Assembly (NCBI RefSeq): GCF_913777625.1
Contig: NZ_CAJYTI010000020.1
Coordinates: 248,001-312,000 of the forward strand
Source: an uncultured Sphingomonas sp.
GTDB taxonomy: Bacteria > Pseudomonadota > Alphaproteobacteria > Sphingomonadales > Sphingomonadaceae
Direction: 5' to 3'
DNA length: 64,000 nt
In this document: piece by piece, positions 49,799 to 58,197 of the stretch
Position numbering within the stretch: the first letter of the stretch is position 1
Layout of the letters: every line of letters starts with the position of its first letter
Translations under genes and position numbers: made by a program
The notes under the pieces: generated by a model
Database searches by the model: none
Told to the model about the DNA's origin: nothing
Seen by the model: the letters and a program-made list of their open reading frames with translations, nothing else

Positions 49799-50967
49799 AG
49801 CGCATCCTGCTCATCGTCGGCGGAGGCATCGCCGCCTACAAGGCCTGCGAACTCGTTCGCCTGTGCCGCAAGGCGGGGATCGGCGTCACCTGCGTGCTCA
49901 CCGAGGGCGGCCAGCATTTCGTCACGCCGATGACGCTTGCAGCGCTCTCCGAAAATCAGGTCTACACCACGCTGTGGGACCTGAAGGACGAGGCGGAGAT
50001 GGGCCATATCCAGCTCAGCCGCCAGGCCGATCTGGTCGTCATAGCCCCCGCCACGGCCGATCTGCTGGCGCGGATGGCCGGCGGCGTCGCCAGCGACCTG
50101 GCAACCACGCTGCTGCTCGCCACGGACAAGCCGGTGCTCGCCGCGCCGGCGATGAACGTGCGGATGTGGAGCCACGCCGCCACCCGCCGCAACGTGGCCC
50201 AGCTTCGCGCGGACGGCGTGACGGTGCTCGAGCCGGATGAAGGCCCGATGGCGTGCGGCGAATATGGCCCCGGCCGCCTGCCCGAGCCCGAAGCGATCCT
50301 CGCCGCGATCCGGCAGGCCCTTTCGCCCGTGGAGCCCCGGCTCGCCGGCAAGCACATCATGGTCACCGCCGGCCCGACGCACGAGCCGATCGATCCGGTG
50401 CGCTACATCGCCAATCGCTCGTCGGGAAAGCAGGGCTTCGCGATCGCGGAGGCGCTTGCAGCATTGGGTGCGCGGGTCACGCTGGTTGCCGGCCCGGTGA
50501 CGCTGCCCACCCCGCCGGGTGTCACCCGCGTCGATGTGGAGACCGCCCGCGAAATGGCAGCGGCAGTCGATGCCGCGCTTCCCGCCGATGCCGCAGTGAT
50601 GGTCGCCGCGGTCGCCGACTGGCATGTCGAGGCCGCCGACCAGAAGCTCAAAAAGGGTGATGCCGCCCCCCTCCTGCATCTTGCGCAGAATCCTGATATC
50701 CTTGCCGGACTGGCGCAGGGACCGCGCCGGCCGCGGCTCGTGGTGGGCTTCGCGGCCGAGACCGAACGAGTGATCGAACATGCCGTCGCGAAACGAACGC
50801 GCAAGAATGCCGACTGGATTGTCGCGAACGATGTTTCCGGCGACGTGATGGGGGGTGAAGCCAATGCCGTCCACCTCATCACCGCCCAGGGCGTCGAAAG
50901 CTGGGAGCGCGCGTCCAAGGCCGACGTCGCCCGCCGCCTCGCCGATCGGATCGCCGATGCGCTGTGA
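49795..50967 (+). CDS. coaBC: Bifunctional phosphopantothenoylcysteine decarboxylase/phosphopantothenate-cysteine ligase
   Basis: 390 residues. CoaC half (1-180): ILLIVGGGIAAYKACELVRL, LVVIAPATADLLARMAGGVA, LAAPAMNVRMW (FMN binding PAMN) and an active-site Cys loop (EGPMACGEYGPGRLPEP). CoaB half: ITAGPTHEPIDPVRYIANRS, SGKQGFAIAEALAALGARV, and VGFAAETERVIEHA. The two steps lead to 4'-phosphopantetheine in coenzyme A synthesis. A REP-like element begins 24 bp after its stop. Confidence 0.97.
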   Translation: MKRILLIVGGGIAAYKACELVRLCRKAGIGVTCVLTEGGQHFVTPMTLAALSENQVYTTLWDLKDEAEMGHIQLSRQADLVVIAPATADLLARMAGGVASDLATTLLLATDKPVLAAPAMNVRMWSHAATRRNVAQLRADGVTVLEPDEGPMACGEYGPGRLPEPEAILAAIRQALSPVEPRLAGKHIMVTAGPTHEPIDPVRYIANRSSGKQGFAIAEALAALGARVTLVAGPVTLPTPPGVTRVDVETAREMAAAVDAALPADAAVMVAAVADWHVEAADQKLKKGDAAPLLHLAQNPDILAGLAQGPRRPRLVVGFAAETERVIEHAVAKRTRKNADWIVANDVSGDVMGGEANAVHLITAQGVESWERASKADVARRLADRIADAL

Positions 50968-51925
50968 AATTCTCCGTCGTCACAAGCCTGCGCTCCCCTC
51001 CCGCTTGCGGGAGGGGTCGGGGGAAGGACTGACGTGGCAGAACGGCGGAGAGGCGTCAGCCCATCCCCTGGCCCCTCCCGCCAGCGGAAGGGGAACGCCG
51101 CCTGCCAAGTTCGTCCTACCGGCCCTCGCCGGCCTGGCGTTGCTCGCCGGCTGCACCACCACGCCGACCACGCCGCCGCACATGGCAACCAAGGCCGAAC
51201 CCGCGCTCAACCTCCATGCGCGCACCTTCGGGCCGACCGCGCCGGACGCGGTGAAGACGGTAGTCGTCGTGCTGCACGGCGACGGCAGCGCCGAGACCCG
51301 CAGCGACCATTATCGCTTTGCCGAGGCTATCAGCCAGGCCATTCCGAACAGCGCCGCCTTCGCACTGCTGCGCCCCGGCTATGGCGATGCCGCGGGCAAT
51401 CGCTCGCCCGGACAGGCCGGGCTCGGCTATGGCGACGATTACACGCAGGAGCGGATCAACGCCGTCGCCCAGTCGATCGGCATCCTGCGCCAGCGCTTCG
51501 CCACGGCGCGGCTGATCCTGGTCGGCGATTCGGGCGGTGCGGCGATCGCGGCGGATATCGCCGGCATGCGCCCCGATCTGCTCGACGCGATGGTGCTGGT
51601 CGGCTGCCCCTGCGCGCTGCCCGAATGGCGCAAGGGCATGCAGAAGCTGCGGCACGGCACCGCCTGGGCGACGCCGGTCGCCAGTCTCGATCCGCTCAAG
51701 ACCGCCGGCGGGGTGATGCCCAGCCTGCGTGCGGCGGTGCTGGTGGGGGTGAACGACAAGGTCACTCCGCCCTCCCTCTCGCGCGCCTATGCCGAGGCCC
51801 TTGCGCTGCGCGGCATCGCTACCGATCTGCGTATCGTCCCCGCACGGGGACATGATTTGCTCAATGATCCCGAAGTGTTGGCGGCCACCACCCGGCTGGC
51901 AGCGGCGCTTCCCACGAAAGGCTGA
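50957..51925 (+). CDS. Lipoprotein-type alpha/beta hydrolase whose start region is altered by a REP element
   Basis: The conserved part runs from about 51107. A lipoprotein signal ([16 protein letters not shown], lipobox LAGC) is followed by an alpha/beta hydrolase: [29 protein letters not shown] (nucleophile Ser), NDKVTPP (Asp) and PARGHDLL (His). No ATG, GTG or TTG stands directly before the Lys of the signal peptide: that codon position is GCC inside or next to a REP-like repeat. In-frame starts are ATG 50957 (inside coaBC, adding 50 residues read through the repeat), TTG 51005, or ATG 51183 after the lipobox. The coordinates use the first. Probably a carboxylesterase-like enzyme if still exported. 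Confidence 0.65.
   Translation: MRCEILRRHKPALPSRLREGSGEGLTWQNGGEASAHPLAPPASGRGTPPAKFVLPALAGLALLAGCTTTPTTPPHMATKAEPALNLHARTFGPTAPDAVKTVVVVLHGDGSAETRSDHYRFAEAISQAIPNSAAFALLRPGYGDAAGNRSPGQAGLGYGDDYTQERINAVAQSIGILRQRFATARLILVGDSGGAAIAADIAGMRPDLLDAMVLVGCPCALPEWRKGMQKLRHGTAWATPVASLDPLKTAGGVMPSLRAAVLVGVNDKVTPPSLSRAYAEALALRGIATDLRIVPARGHDLLNDPEVLAATTRLAAALPTKG
50992..51097. repeat. REP-like paired palindrome (GCTCCCCTCCCGC type), inside a reading frame
   Basis: GCTCCCCTCCCGCTTGCGGG at 50992-51011 is identical to the left half of 19226-19331, and GGGGAAGGACTGACGTGG and the mirrored CCCCTCCCGCCAGCGGAAGG follow. It ends where a lipoprotein signal sequence begins without a start codon. Confidence 0.8.
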
Positions 51926-51927
51926 CC

Positions 51928-52374
51928 TTGCTGCCGCCGATCCGAATCGCGATCCAGCGCCTGCCCCATGGCGAGACCCTTCCCCTCCCCCGCTACGCCA
52001 CCGATGGTGCGGCGGGCATGGACGTGGTCGCCGCCGAGGACCTGACGCTCGCGCCCGGCGCCCGCCACGCCGTCGCGACCGGTTTCGCCATGGCGATCCC
52101 CGCCGGCTACGAGGTGCAGGTGCGCCCGCGCTCGGGCCTCGCGCTCAAGAACGGCATCACCTGCCTCAACACCCCCGGCACGATCGACAGCGACTATCGC
52201 GGCGAAGTGAAGGTGATCCTCGCCAATCTGGGCAGCGAGGACTTCGTGATCGCCCGCGGCGACCGCATCGCGCAACTGGTCCCTGCGCCGGTGCAGCGCG
52301 CCGATCTGGACGAAGTGGCGGGCCTCGACGAAACCGCGCGCGGCACTGGCGGCTTCGGCTCGACCGGCCGGTGA
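51928..52374 (+). CDS. dut: dUTP diphosphatase
   Basis: 148 residues from a TTG start (51928), two bases after the hydrolase stop. All five trimeric dUTPase motifs: [16 protein letters not shown] (1), [12 protein letters not shown] (2), [20 protein letters not shown] (3, with catalytic Asp), [10 protein letters not shown] (4) and [11 protein letters not shown] (5). It hydrolyses dUTP to dUMP and PPi. The coaBC-dut neighbourhood is common. Confidence 0.97.
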   Translation: MLPPIRIAIQRLPHGETLPLPRYATDGAAGMDVVAAEDLTLAPGARHAVATGFAMAIPAGYEVQVRPRSGLALKNGITCLNTPGTIDSDYRGEVKVILANLGSEDFVIARGDRIAQLVPAPVQRADLDEVAGLDETARGTGGFGSTGR

Positions 52375-52748
52375 TCGGCGTCATCGCTCTCGGGCTCGCC
52401 CTGCAGGCGACGCCGCTTCGCATCGACTGGCCGTCGCTCGCGCCGCTGCCCTATCGCAGCGAACCGCAGATCACGCCGGACATGCTCGGCTTCGTCGCGA
52501 GCGAAGTGGTGGCGCGCAAATGCCCGCTGGCGATCGGCCCGGGGCTCACCCTCAGCGTCGACGTCGCGGTGCTCGTCGACACACAGGACAATATCCGCAC
52601 GACCGTGCCGCGTGCGATTCAGTGCCCGTCGGTGGAGCAATATGCCGCGGCGATGGTCGCCGGCGCCGCACGGGGCAATCTGCTGCCGCGCATGGCAACG
52701 GCCGACCAATGGTACCGCGCGACCGTGACCTTCACCTGGCCGAAATGA
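52371..52748 (+). CDS. Small exported protein, possibly TonB-C-like
   Basis: 125 residues from a GTG overlapping the dut stop (GTGA). A short hydrophobic start ([15 protein letters not shown]) may be a signal sequence. The mature part ([52 protein letters not shown]) resembles the energy-transducer TonB C-terminal type fold in layout, with two Cys. The resemblance is weak. Its stop overlaps the next gene (ATGA), so it is part of the same transcript. Confidence 0.7.
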   Translation: MIGVIALGLALQATPLRIDWPSLAPLPYRSEPQITPDMLGFVASEVVARKCPLAIGPGLTLSVDVAVLVDTQDNIRTTVPRAIQCPSVEQYAAAMVAGAARGNLLPRMATADQWYRATVTFTWPK

Positions 52749-53509
52749 CGCTCTCCGACGAGGAGCTCGAACGCTACGCCCGCCACATCATCCTGCGCGA
52801 AGTGGGCGGCGCGGGGCAGGCCCGGCTGAAGGCGGCGCGGGTGCTGGTGATCGGCGCGGGCGGCATCGGTGCGCCGGCGATCCAGTATCTCGCAGCCGCC
52901 GGCGTGGGTTCGCTGGCGATCGTCGACGACGACATGGTCGATCGCTCCAACCTTCAGCGCCAGGTGCTCTTCACCACCGGGGATATCGGTTTGGGCAAGG
53001 CGGCGGCGGCGGCCGCGCGAGTCACTGCGATCAACCCCAACGTGGCGGTGACCGTCGAGGCCCGCCGCCTCTCCGCCGCCGACGCCCCCGCGCGGATCGC
53101 CGGGCACGACGTCGTCCTCGACGGCACCGACAATTTCGCCACGCGCCTCACCGTGGCCGATGGCGCCCTCGCCGCGCGCGTACCGCTCGTCTCCTCGGCG
53201 GTCGCGGAGTTCGAGGGCCAGCTCGGCACTTTTCGCGGCTGGGAGGCGGACAAGCCGTGCTATCGCTGCTTCGTCGGCCACGATCCGGAGCGCGAGGGCG
53301 TCAGTTGCTCCGAACAGGGCGTACTGGGGGCGCTCACCGGCATTCTCGGCAGCCTCGCCGCGCTGGAAGTGATCCGCGCGATCACGCCCTTCGGCGACGA
53401 CAGCGCCGGCAAGCTGCTGCTCGTCGATGCGCTGGGCTTGCGCTTCCGCACGCTACAACTGCCCAAGGATCCGGGCTGCCCGGCTTGCGGCACGGGAACG
53501 CTCCGGTAA
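52745..53509 (+). CDS. moeB: ThiF/MoeB-type E1-like adenylyltransferase
   Basis: 254 residues. LERYARHIILREVGGAGQAR is the MoeB/ThiF start; nucleotide-binding RVLVIGAGGIGAPAIQYLAA; DDDMVDRSNLQRQVLF with the Arg finger and adenylation residues; DGTDNFATR; catalytic Cys in GVSCSEQGVLGALTG; zinc ligands CYRC and CPAC. It adenylates the C-terminus of MoaD or ThiS in molybdopterin or thiamin synthesis; without a partner gene I cannot decide between the two. Confidence 0.9.
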   Translation: MTLSDEELERYARHIILREVGGAGQARLKAARVLVIGAGGIGAPAIQYLAAAGVGSLAIVDDDMVDRSNLQRQVLFTTGDIGLGKAAAAAARVTAINPNVAVTVEARRLSAADAPARIAGHDVVLDGTDNFATRLTVADGALAARVPLVSSAVAEFEGQLGTFRGWEADKPCYRCFVGHDPEREGVSCSEQGVLGALTGILGSLAALEVIRAITPFGDDSAGKLLLVDALGLRFRTLQLPKDPGCPACGTGTLR

Positions 53510-53555
53510 GGAGCGTCGGGCTAGGGAACGCTGCCCGCAACCGACAGGAACCACG

Positions 53556-54575
53556 ATGCCCGAACCCACCGCCCCTTCGCCCCGCGTGCTCGTCACCGGA
53601 TCGGCCGGGTTCATCGGCTTCCACACCGCCAGCCGCCTGCTGCAGGCCGGCGCCACGGTGCTCGGCATCGACAATTTCTCGGATTACTATGACGTCGCGC
53701 TCAAGGAAGCGCGCAACGACATGCTCTCCAACCACCCGAACTTCCGGGTCGCGCGGCTTTCGATCGAGGACTCGTCCGCACTCGCCGAAGCTTGGACAGC
53801 GTTCAAGCCGGACGTCGTGATCCACCTCGCCGCGCAGGCCGGCGTGCGCTTCAGCATCGAGCAGCCGGCCAGCTATATCGGCGCCAATGTCATCGGCACG
53901 TTCAACCTGCTGGAGCTGGCGCGTCACCATCCGGTGCGCCACTTCCTCGCCGCCTCGACCAGCTCGGTCTACGGCGCCAATACCGACATGCCGTTCGGCG
54001 AGACCCAGCGCACCGCCACGCCAATGAGCCTCTACGCCGCCACCAAGGGCGCGACCGAGCTGATGGGCCACAGCTACGCGCATCTGTTCCGCACGCCGAT
54101 GACCTTTTTCCGCTTCTTCACGGTCTATGGCCCCTGGGGCCGGCCCGACATGGCGCTGTTCAAGTTCACCCGCGCGATCCTCGCCGGCGAGCCGATCGAC
54201 GTGTACAACAATGGCGAGATGGTGCGGGACTTCACCTTCATCGACGATCTCGCCGAATCGATCGTGCGCCTGGTCGATGCCGTGCCGGGGGACCTGCCGG
54301 TAGAAGGCGACAGCCTGTCGCCCGCCGCTCCCTTCCGCATCGTCAATATCGGTGCCGGACGGCCTACCCCGCTGATGGATTATATCGGCGCGGCGGAGAA
54401 GGCGCTGGGCCGCACGGCGATCAAGAACTTCCTGCCGATGCAGGCCGGCGACGTGCCCGCCACGGAAGCCTCGGCCGATCTGCTCCGCCGCCTGACCGGC
54501 TATGCCCCCTCGACCACGCCGGAAGAGGGCGTGGCCAAGTTCGTGCGCTGGTATCTGGAGCATTATCAAAGCTGA
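53556..54575 (+). CDS. NAD-dependent sugar epimerase (UDP-glucuronate 4-epimerase type)
   Basis: 339 residues from ATG 53556 (AGGAA upstream). Extended SDR: VLVTGSAGFIGFHTASRLLQ; NFSDYYDVALKEARNDML, characteristic of UDP-GlcA epimerases; VIHLAAQAGVRFSIEQPASY; catalytic S-x-VYG and YAATKGATELMGHSYAHLF (YxxxK); FTVYGPWGRPDMALFKFTRA. Likely reaction: UDP-glucuronate to UDP-galacturonate, for capsule or LPS. Forty-six bp before a nucleotide-sugar dehydrogenase that could feed it. Confidence 0.92.
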   Translation: MPEPTAPSPRVLVTGSAGFIGFHTASRLLQAGATVLGIDNFSDYYDVALKEARNDMLSNHPNFRVARLSIEDSSALAEAWTAFKPDVVIHLAAQAGVRFSIEQPASYIGANVIGTFNLLELARHHPVRHFLAASTSSVYGANTDMPFGETQRTATPMSLYAATKGATELMGHSYAHLFRTPMTFFRFFTVYGPWGRPDMALFKFTRAILAGEPIDVYNNGEMVRDFTFIDDLAESIVRLVDAVPGDLPVEGDSLSPAAPFRIVNIGAGRPTPLMDYIGAAEKALGRTAIKNFLPMQAGDVPATEASADLLRRLTGYAPSTTPEEGVAKFVRWYLEHYQS

Positions 54576-54621
54576 AACCGGCACTGGTGCATGAGGGCCG
54601 CTCCCGAATGGAGCGGACCAC

Positions 54622-55968
54622 ATGACCTTCGAATGGCCGGCGCACGCACTGGCACTGCAAGCCCGGATTGAAAGCCGCACGGCGACGATCGGCGTGATCG
54701 GCATGGGCTATGTCGGCCTGCCGCTCGCCGTGGCCTTTGGCGAGGCAGGCTGCTCGGTGCTCGGCTTCGATCTCGATCCGGAGAAGGTCGTCGCGCTCAA
54801 CCAGGGCGAGAGCTATATCAAGCACATACCGGGCGACCGCATCGCGCCGCTGGTCGCCGCGCAGCGGATCGCCGCCACCGCCGATCTCGACCGGCTGGGC
54901 GAAGTGGACGTGCTGCTGATCTGCGTACCGACGCCGCTCACCCGGCATCTCGAGCCCGACCTCAAATATGTCGAGCGCACCACCCGCGCGATTGCACGGA
55001 CGCTCCGCAAGGGCCAGCTGGTGATCCTCGAATCGACCACCTATCCCGGCACCACCCGCGAGGTGATGCAGCCGATCCTCGAGGCCGAAGGTCTCACCGC
55101 AGGCAAGGACTTCTTCCTCGCCTATTCGCCCGAGCGCGAGGACCCCGGCAACCCGACCTTCTCGACCACCAAGATCCCCAAGGTCGTCGGCGCCGACGAT
55201 CCTGCCTCGGCAGGGCTCGCGATGGCGCTCTATCGCCACATCGTGCCCCAGGCGATCCAGGTCTCCTCGGCGGCGACGGCCGAGGCGGTGAAGATCACCG
55301 AAAACGTGTTCCGCGCGGTCAACATCGCGCTGGTCAACGAGCTGAAGCTGATCTTCACCGCGATGGACATCGATGTGTGGGAAGTGATCGACGCGGCCAA
55401 GTCCAAGCCGTTCGGCTTCATGCCTTTCTATCCGGGCCCGGGCCTGGGCGGGCACTGCATCCCGATCGACCCCTTCTACCTCACCTGGAAGGCCCGCGAG
55501 TATAACCAGCACACCCGCTTCATCGAGCTGGCCGGCCAGATCAACGCCGACATGCCGCAGCATGTCATCCGCGTGCTGGCGGATACGCTCGACGCCCGCT
55601 TCGGCCGCGGCCTGCGGGGGGCGCGTATCCTGGTACTGGGCGTGGCCTACAAGAAGAATGTCGACGACATTCGCGAGAGCCCGTCGCTCCGCCTGATGGA
55701 ACTGATCGAGGCTCGCGGCGCCACCGCCGATTTCCACGATCCGCACGTCACGCAGATCAACGGGACGCGGGAGCATCCGACGCTCAACTACCGCTACGGC
55801 ATCACATGGGACGAAGCGGCGATCGCGGGCTATGACGCGGTGCTGATCGCCACCGATCACGACGCGGTCGACTATGCCGCGCTGGTCGCCTCGGCAAAGC
55901 TGGTGATCGATACCCGCAACGCCTGTGGCAAGGCGGGTGTGACGGGCGAGAACATCGCCCGCGCCTGA
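54622..55968 (+). CDS. wbpA: UDP-N-acetylglucosamine 6-dehydrogenase (WbpA type)
   Basis: 448 residues. GVIGMGYVGLPLAVAFGEAG (NAD fold), LESTTYPGTTREVMQPILEA, AYSPEREDPGNPTFSTTKIP, KITENVFRAVNIALVNELKL, catalytic Cys in GPGLGGHCIPIDPFYLTWKA, YKKNVDDIRESPSLRLMEL. The PFYLTWKARE run fits WbpA, which oxidises UDP-GlcNAc to UDP-GlcNAcA in two steps, better than UDP-glucose dehydrogenases. Substrate assignment rests on similarity only. Confidence 0.88.
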   Translation: MTFEWPAHALALQARIESRTATIGVIGMGYVGLPLAVAFGEAGCSVLGFDLDPEKVVALNQGESYIKHIPGDRIAPLVAAQRIAATADLDRLGEVDVLLICVPTPLTRHLEPDLKYVERTTRAIARTLRKGQLVILESTTYPGTTREVMQPILEAEGLTAGKDFFLAYSPEREDPGNPTFSTTKIPKVVGADDPASAGLAMALYRHIVPQAIQVSSAATAEAVKITENVFRAVNIALVNELKLIFTAMDIDVWEVIDAAKSKPFGFMPFYPGPGLGGHCIPIDPFYLTWKAREYNQHTRFIELAGQINADMPQHVIRVLADTLDARFGRGLRGARILVLGVAYKKNVDDIRESPSLRLMELIEARGATADFHDPHVTQINGTREHPTLNYRYGITWDEAAIAGYDAVLIATDHDAVDYAALVASAKLVIDTRNACGKAGVTGENIARA

Positions 55969-55973
55969 AGATA

Positions 55974-55999
55974 CGGTGCGCCGGTAGGCCGGCGCACCG
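55974..55999. terminator. Strong hairpin between convergent wbpA and galU
   Basis: CGGTGCGCCGG (55974-55984) and CCGGCGCACCG (55989-55999): a perfect 11-bp stem with TAGG as loop. No U tract on either strand, so it is a terminator only by position and stability. Confidence 0.55.
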
Positions 56000-56008
56000 C
56001 CTTGGGGG

Positions 56009-56878
56009 TCAGCCCAGCGCCTTTTGCGCGAAGGCGCGCACCGCCGGCTCGAGATCAGGACGGGACAGCGCGACCGCGAGGTTGGCCTGGATGAATCCCG
56101 CCTTGTCGCCGCAATCGAAGCGCGTGCCCTGGAAGGTGACGCCGTGGAAGGCCTGGTCGCCGATCATCCGGCTCATCGCGTCGGTCAGTTGGATCTCGCC
56201 GCCGGCGCCCTTGCCCTGATTTTCCAGCACCCGCATCACTTCCGGCTGCAGGATGTAGCGGCCGATCACCGACAGGTTCGACGGCGCGGTGCCCGGCGCC
56301 GGCTTTTCCACCAGCCCCTGCACCTCGGTAAGCACACCGTCCTGCGCGCCCGGCGTGATGATGCCGTAGCGGTGGGTCTGATCGTCGGGTACGATCTCGG
56401 CACAGATCAGGTTGCCGCCGACTTGGTTATAGGCGTCGACCATCTGCTTGAGGCAGCCCGGCTTGCCGAACATGAAGTCGTCCGGCAACAGCACCGCGAA
56501 CGGCTCGTCGCCGACGATGTCGCGCGCACACCACACCGCATGGCCCAGACCCAGTGGCTCCTGCTGGCGGACATAGGCGATGTTGCCCGGCTTCAGGCGC
56601 GTGCCGTCGAGCACCTCCAGCGACTTGCCGCGCGCGGCCATGGTCGCCTCCAGCTCATAGGCGATGTCGAAATGGTCCTCGAGCGCCGCCTTGCCGCGGC
56701 CGGTGACGAAGATCATCTGCTCGATGCCGGCTTCCACCGCCTCGTCCACCGCATATTGGATCAGCGGGCGGTCGACGACCGTCAGCATCTCCTTCGGCAT
56801 CGCCTTGGTGGCCGGCAGGAATCGGGTGCCAAGACCCGCGACCGGAAACACGGCCTTGCGCAGCGGCTTGATCGTCAT
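56009..56878 (-). CDS. galU: UTP-glucose-1-phosphate uridylyltransferase
   Basis: 289 residues. KAVFPVAGLGTRFLPATKAM, PKEMLTVVDRPLIQYAVDEA is the nucleotidyltransferase start; VRQQEPLGLGHAVWCARDIV, FAVLLPDDFMF and GLVEKPAPGTAPSNLSVIGR continue; FDCGDKAGFIQANLAVALSR ends it. It makes UDP-glucose from UTP and glucose-1-phosphate. It points towards wbpA and away from wecB. Confidence 0.96.
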   Translation of the reverse strand: MTIKPLRKAVFPVAGLGTRFLPATKAMPKEMLTVVDRPLIQYAVDEAVEAGIEQMIFVTGRGKAALEDHFDIAYELEATMAARGKSLEVLDGTRLKPGNIAYVRQQEPLGLGHAVWCARDIVGDEPFAVLLPDDFMFGKPGCLKQMVDAYNQVGGNLICAEIVPDDQTHRYGIITPGAQDGVLTEVQGLVEKPAPGTAPSNLSVIGRYILQPEVMRVLENQGKGAGGEIQLTDAMSRMIGDQAFHGVTFQGTRFDCGDKAGFIQANLAVALSRPDLEPAVRAFAQKALG

Positions 56879-56990
56879 AACCCCCCTTGGGACGGAAAAC
56901 TGGGTTTCGCCGCATAACGGTACGCGGCGCGTGTGGCAAACGCACCGATCGGGTAATGGTTCGGTGAGAGGATCAGGATATGCAACCTAG

Positions 56991-58130
56991 ATGACCCAGG
57001 CCTCCAAAAAGCTGTTCGTCGTCTTCGGAACCCGGCCAGAAGCCATCAAGCTTTTCCCGGTCATCCGCGCGCTTGCCGCCACGCCGGGGCTGGCGGTCAC
57101 CACCTGCGTCACGGCACAACATCGTGGCCTGCTCGATCAGGTGCTGGCGATCGCCGGGATCACGCCGGACATCGATCTGGACCTGATGACGCCCGGCCAG
57201 TCGCTCGACGCGCTGACGGCGCGGCTGCTCACCGGTATCGGCGGCGCGCTCGATGCGGCGCGGCCGGACCGGGTGATCGTGCAGGGCGATACCGCCACCG
57301 CCATGGTCGGCGCGCTCGCCGCCTATTACCGCAAGATCCCCGTTTCCCATGTCGAGGCAGGCCTGCGCTCGGGCGACATCTATCAGCCCTGGCCCGAGGA
57401 GGTGAACCGCCGCATCGTCGCGCCGATCGCCGACCAGCATTTCGCGCCGACCGATACCGCCGCCGGCGCGCTGCGCGAGGAAAACATCGCGCCCGCCTCC
57501 ATCCACGTCACGGGCAACACGGTGATCGACGCGCTGCTCGCGACGCGCGACCGGATCATCGCCGATCCGTCGCTGGCGGCCGGACTGGACGCCATCGCCG
57601 CACGCTTCGCCGGCAAGCGGATCGTGCTCGTCACCACCCACCGGCGCGAAAATTTCGGCGGCGGCATGAGCGCGATCGCCGAGGCACTGCGCCGCATCGC
57701 CGCGCGCCCCGATGTGGCGATCCTGTTCCCCGTACATCCCAACCCGAACGTCGTCAGCGTGATGGACGCAGCGCTCGGCGACCAGCCCAACATCGCCCGC
57801 ATCGACCCGCTCGACTATCCGCACTTCATCCGGGCACTCGGCCTTGCCCATTTGGTACTGAGCGATTCGGGCGGGGTGCAGGAGGAAGCGCCCGCGCTCG
57901 GCAAGCCGGTACTGGTGATGCGCGAGACGACCGAACGACCCGAAGGCGTCGCCGCCGGCACCGCACGGCTGGTTGGCACCGATACGGACCGGATTGTCGA
58001 AGAGGTCGGCCGTCTGCTCGATGACGGCGAAGCCTATGCCGCGATGGCACGCGCGCACAATCCGTTCGGCGACGGCCATGCCGCGACGCGGATCGCCGGC
58101 ATCATCCGCGCCGGCTTCGGGCTTGCCTGA
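56991..58130 (+). CDS. wecB: UDP-N-acetylglucosamine 2-epimerase (non-hydrolysing)
   Basis: 379 residues. KLFVVFGTRPEAIKLFPVIR, VQGDTATAMVGALAAYYRKI, PVSHVEAGLRSGDIYQPWPE, VTTHRRENFGGGMSAIAEAL and LSDSGGVQEEAPALGKPVLV, MRETTERPEGVAAGTARLVG are the family signatures. It interconverts UDP-GlcNAc and UDP-ManNAc. Followed by the matching UDP-ManNAc dehydrogenase 67 bp downstream, so the pair yields UDP-ManNAcA. Confidence 0.96.
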   Translation: MTQASKKLFVVFGTRPEAIKLFPVIRALAATPGLAVTTCVTAQHRGLLDQVLAIAGITPDIDLDLMTPGQSLDALTARLLTGIGGALDAARPDRVIVQGDTATAMVGALAAYYRKIPVSHVEAGLRSGDIYQPWPEEVNRRIVAPIADQHFAPTDTAAGALREENIAPASIHVTGNTVIDALLATRDRIIADPSLAAGLDAIAARFAGKRIVLVTTHRRENFGGGMSAIAEALRRIAARPDVAILFPVHPNPNVVSVMDAALGDQPNIARIDPLDYPHFIRALGLAHLVLSDSGGVQEEAPALGKPVLVMRETTERPEGVAAGTARLVGTDTDRIVEEVGRLLDDGEAYAAMARAHNPFGDGHAATRIAGIIRAGFGLA

Positions 58131-58197
58131 GCCGTCTTCCGATATTTTAACGCCTCTCTGCCAAGGTCGCCGCTCCTGAATTCGCGCGGAGTTTGCG

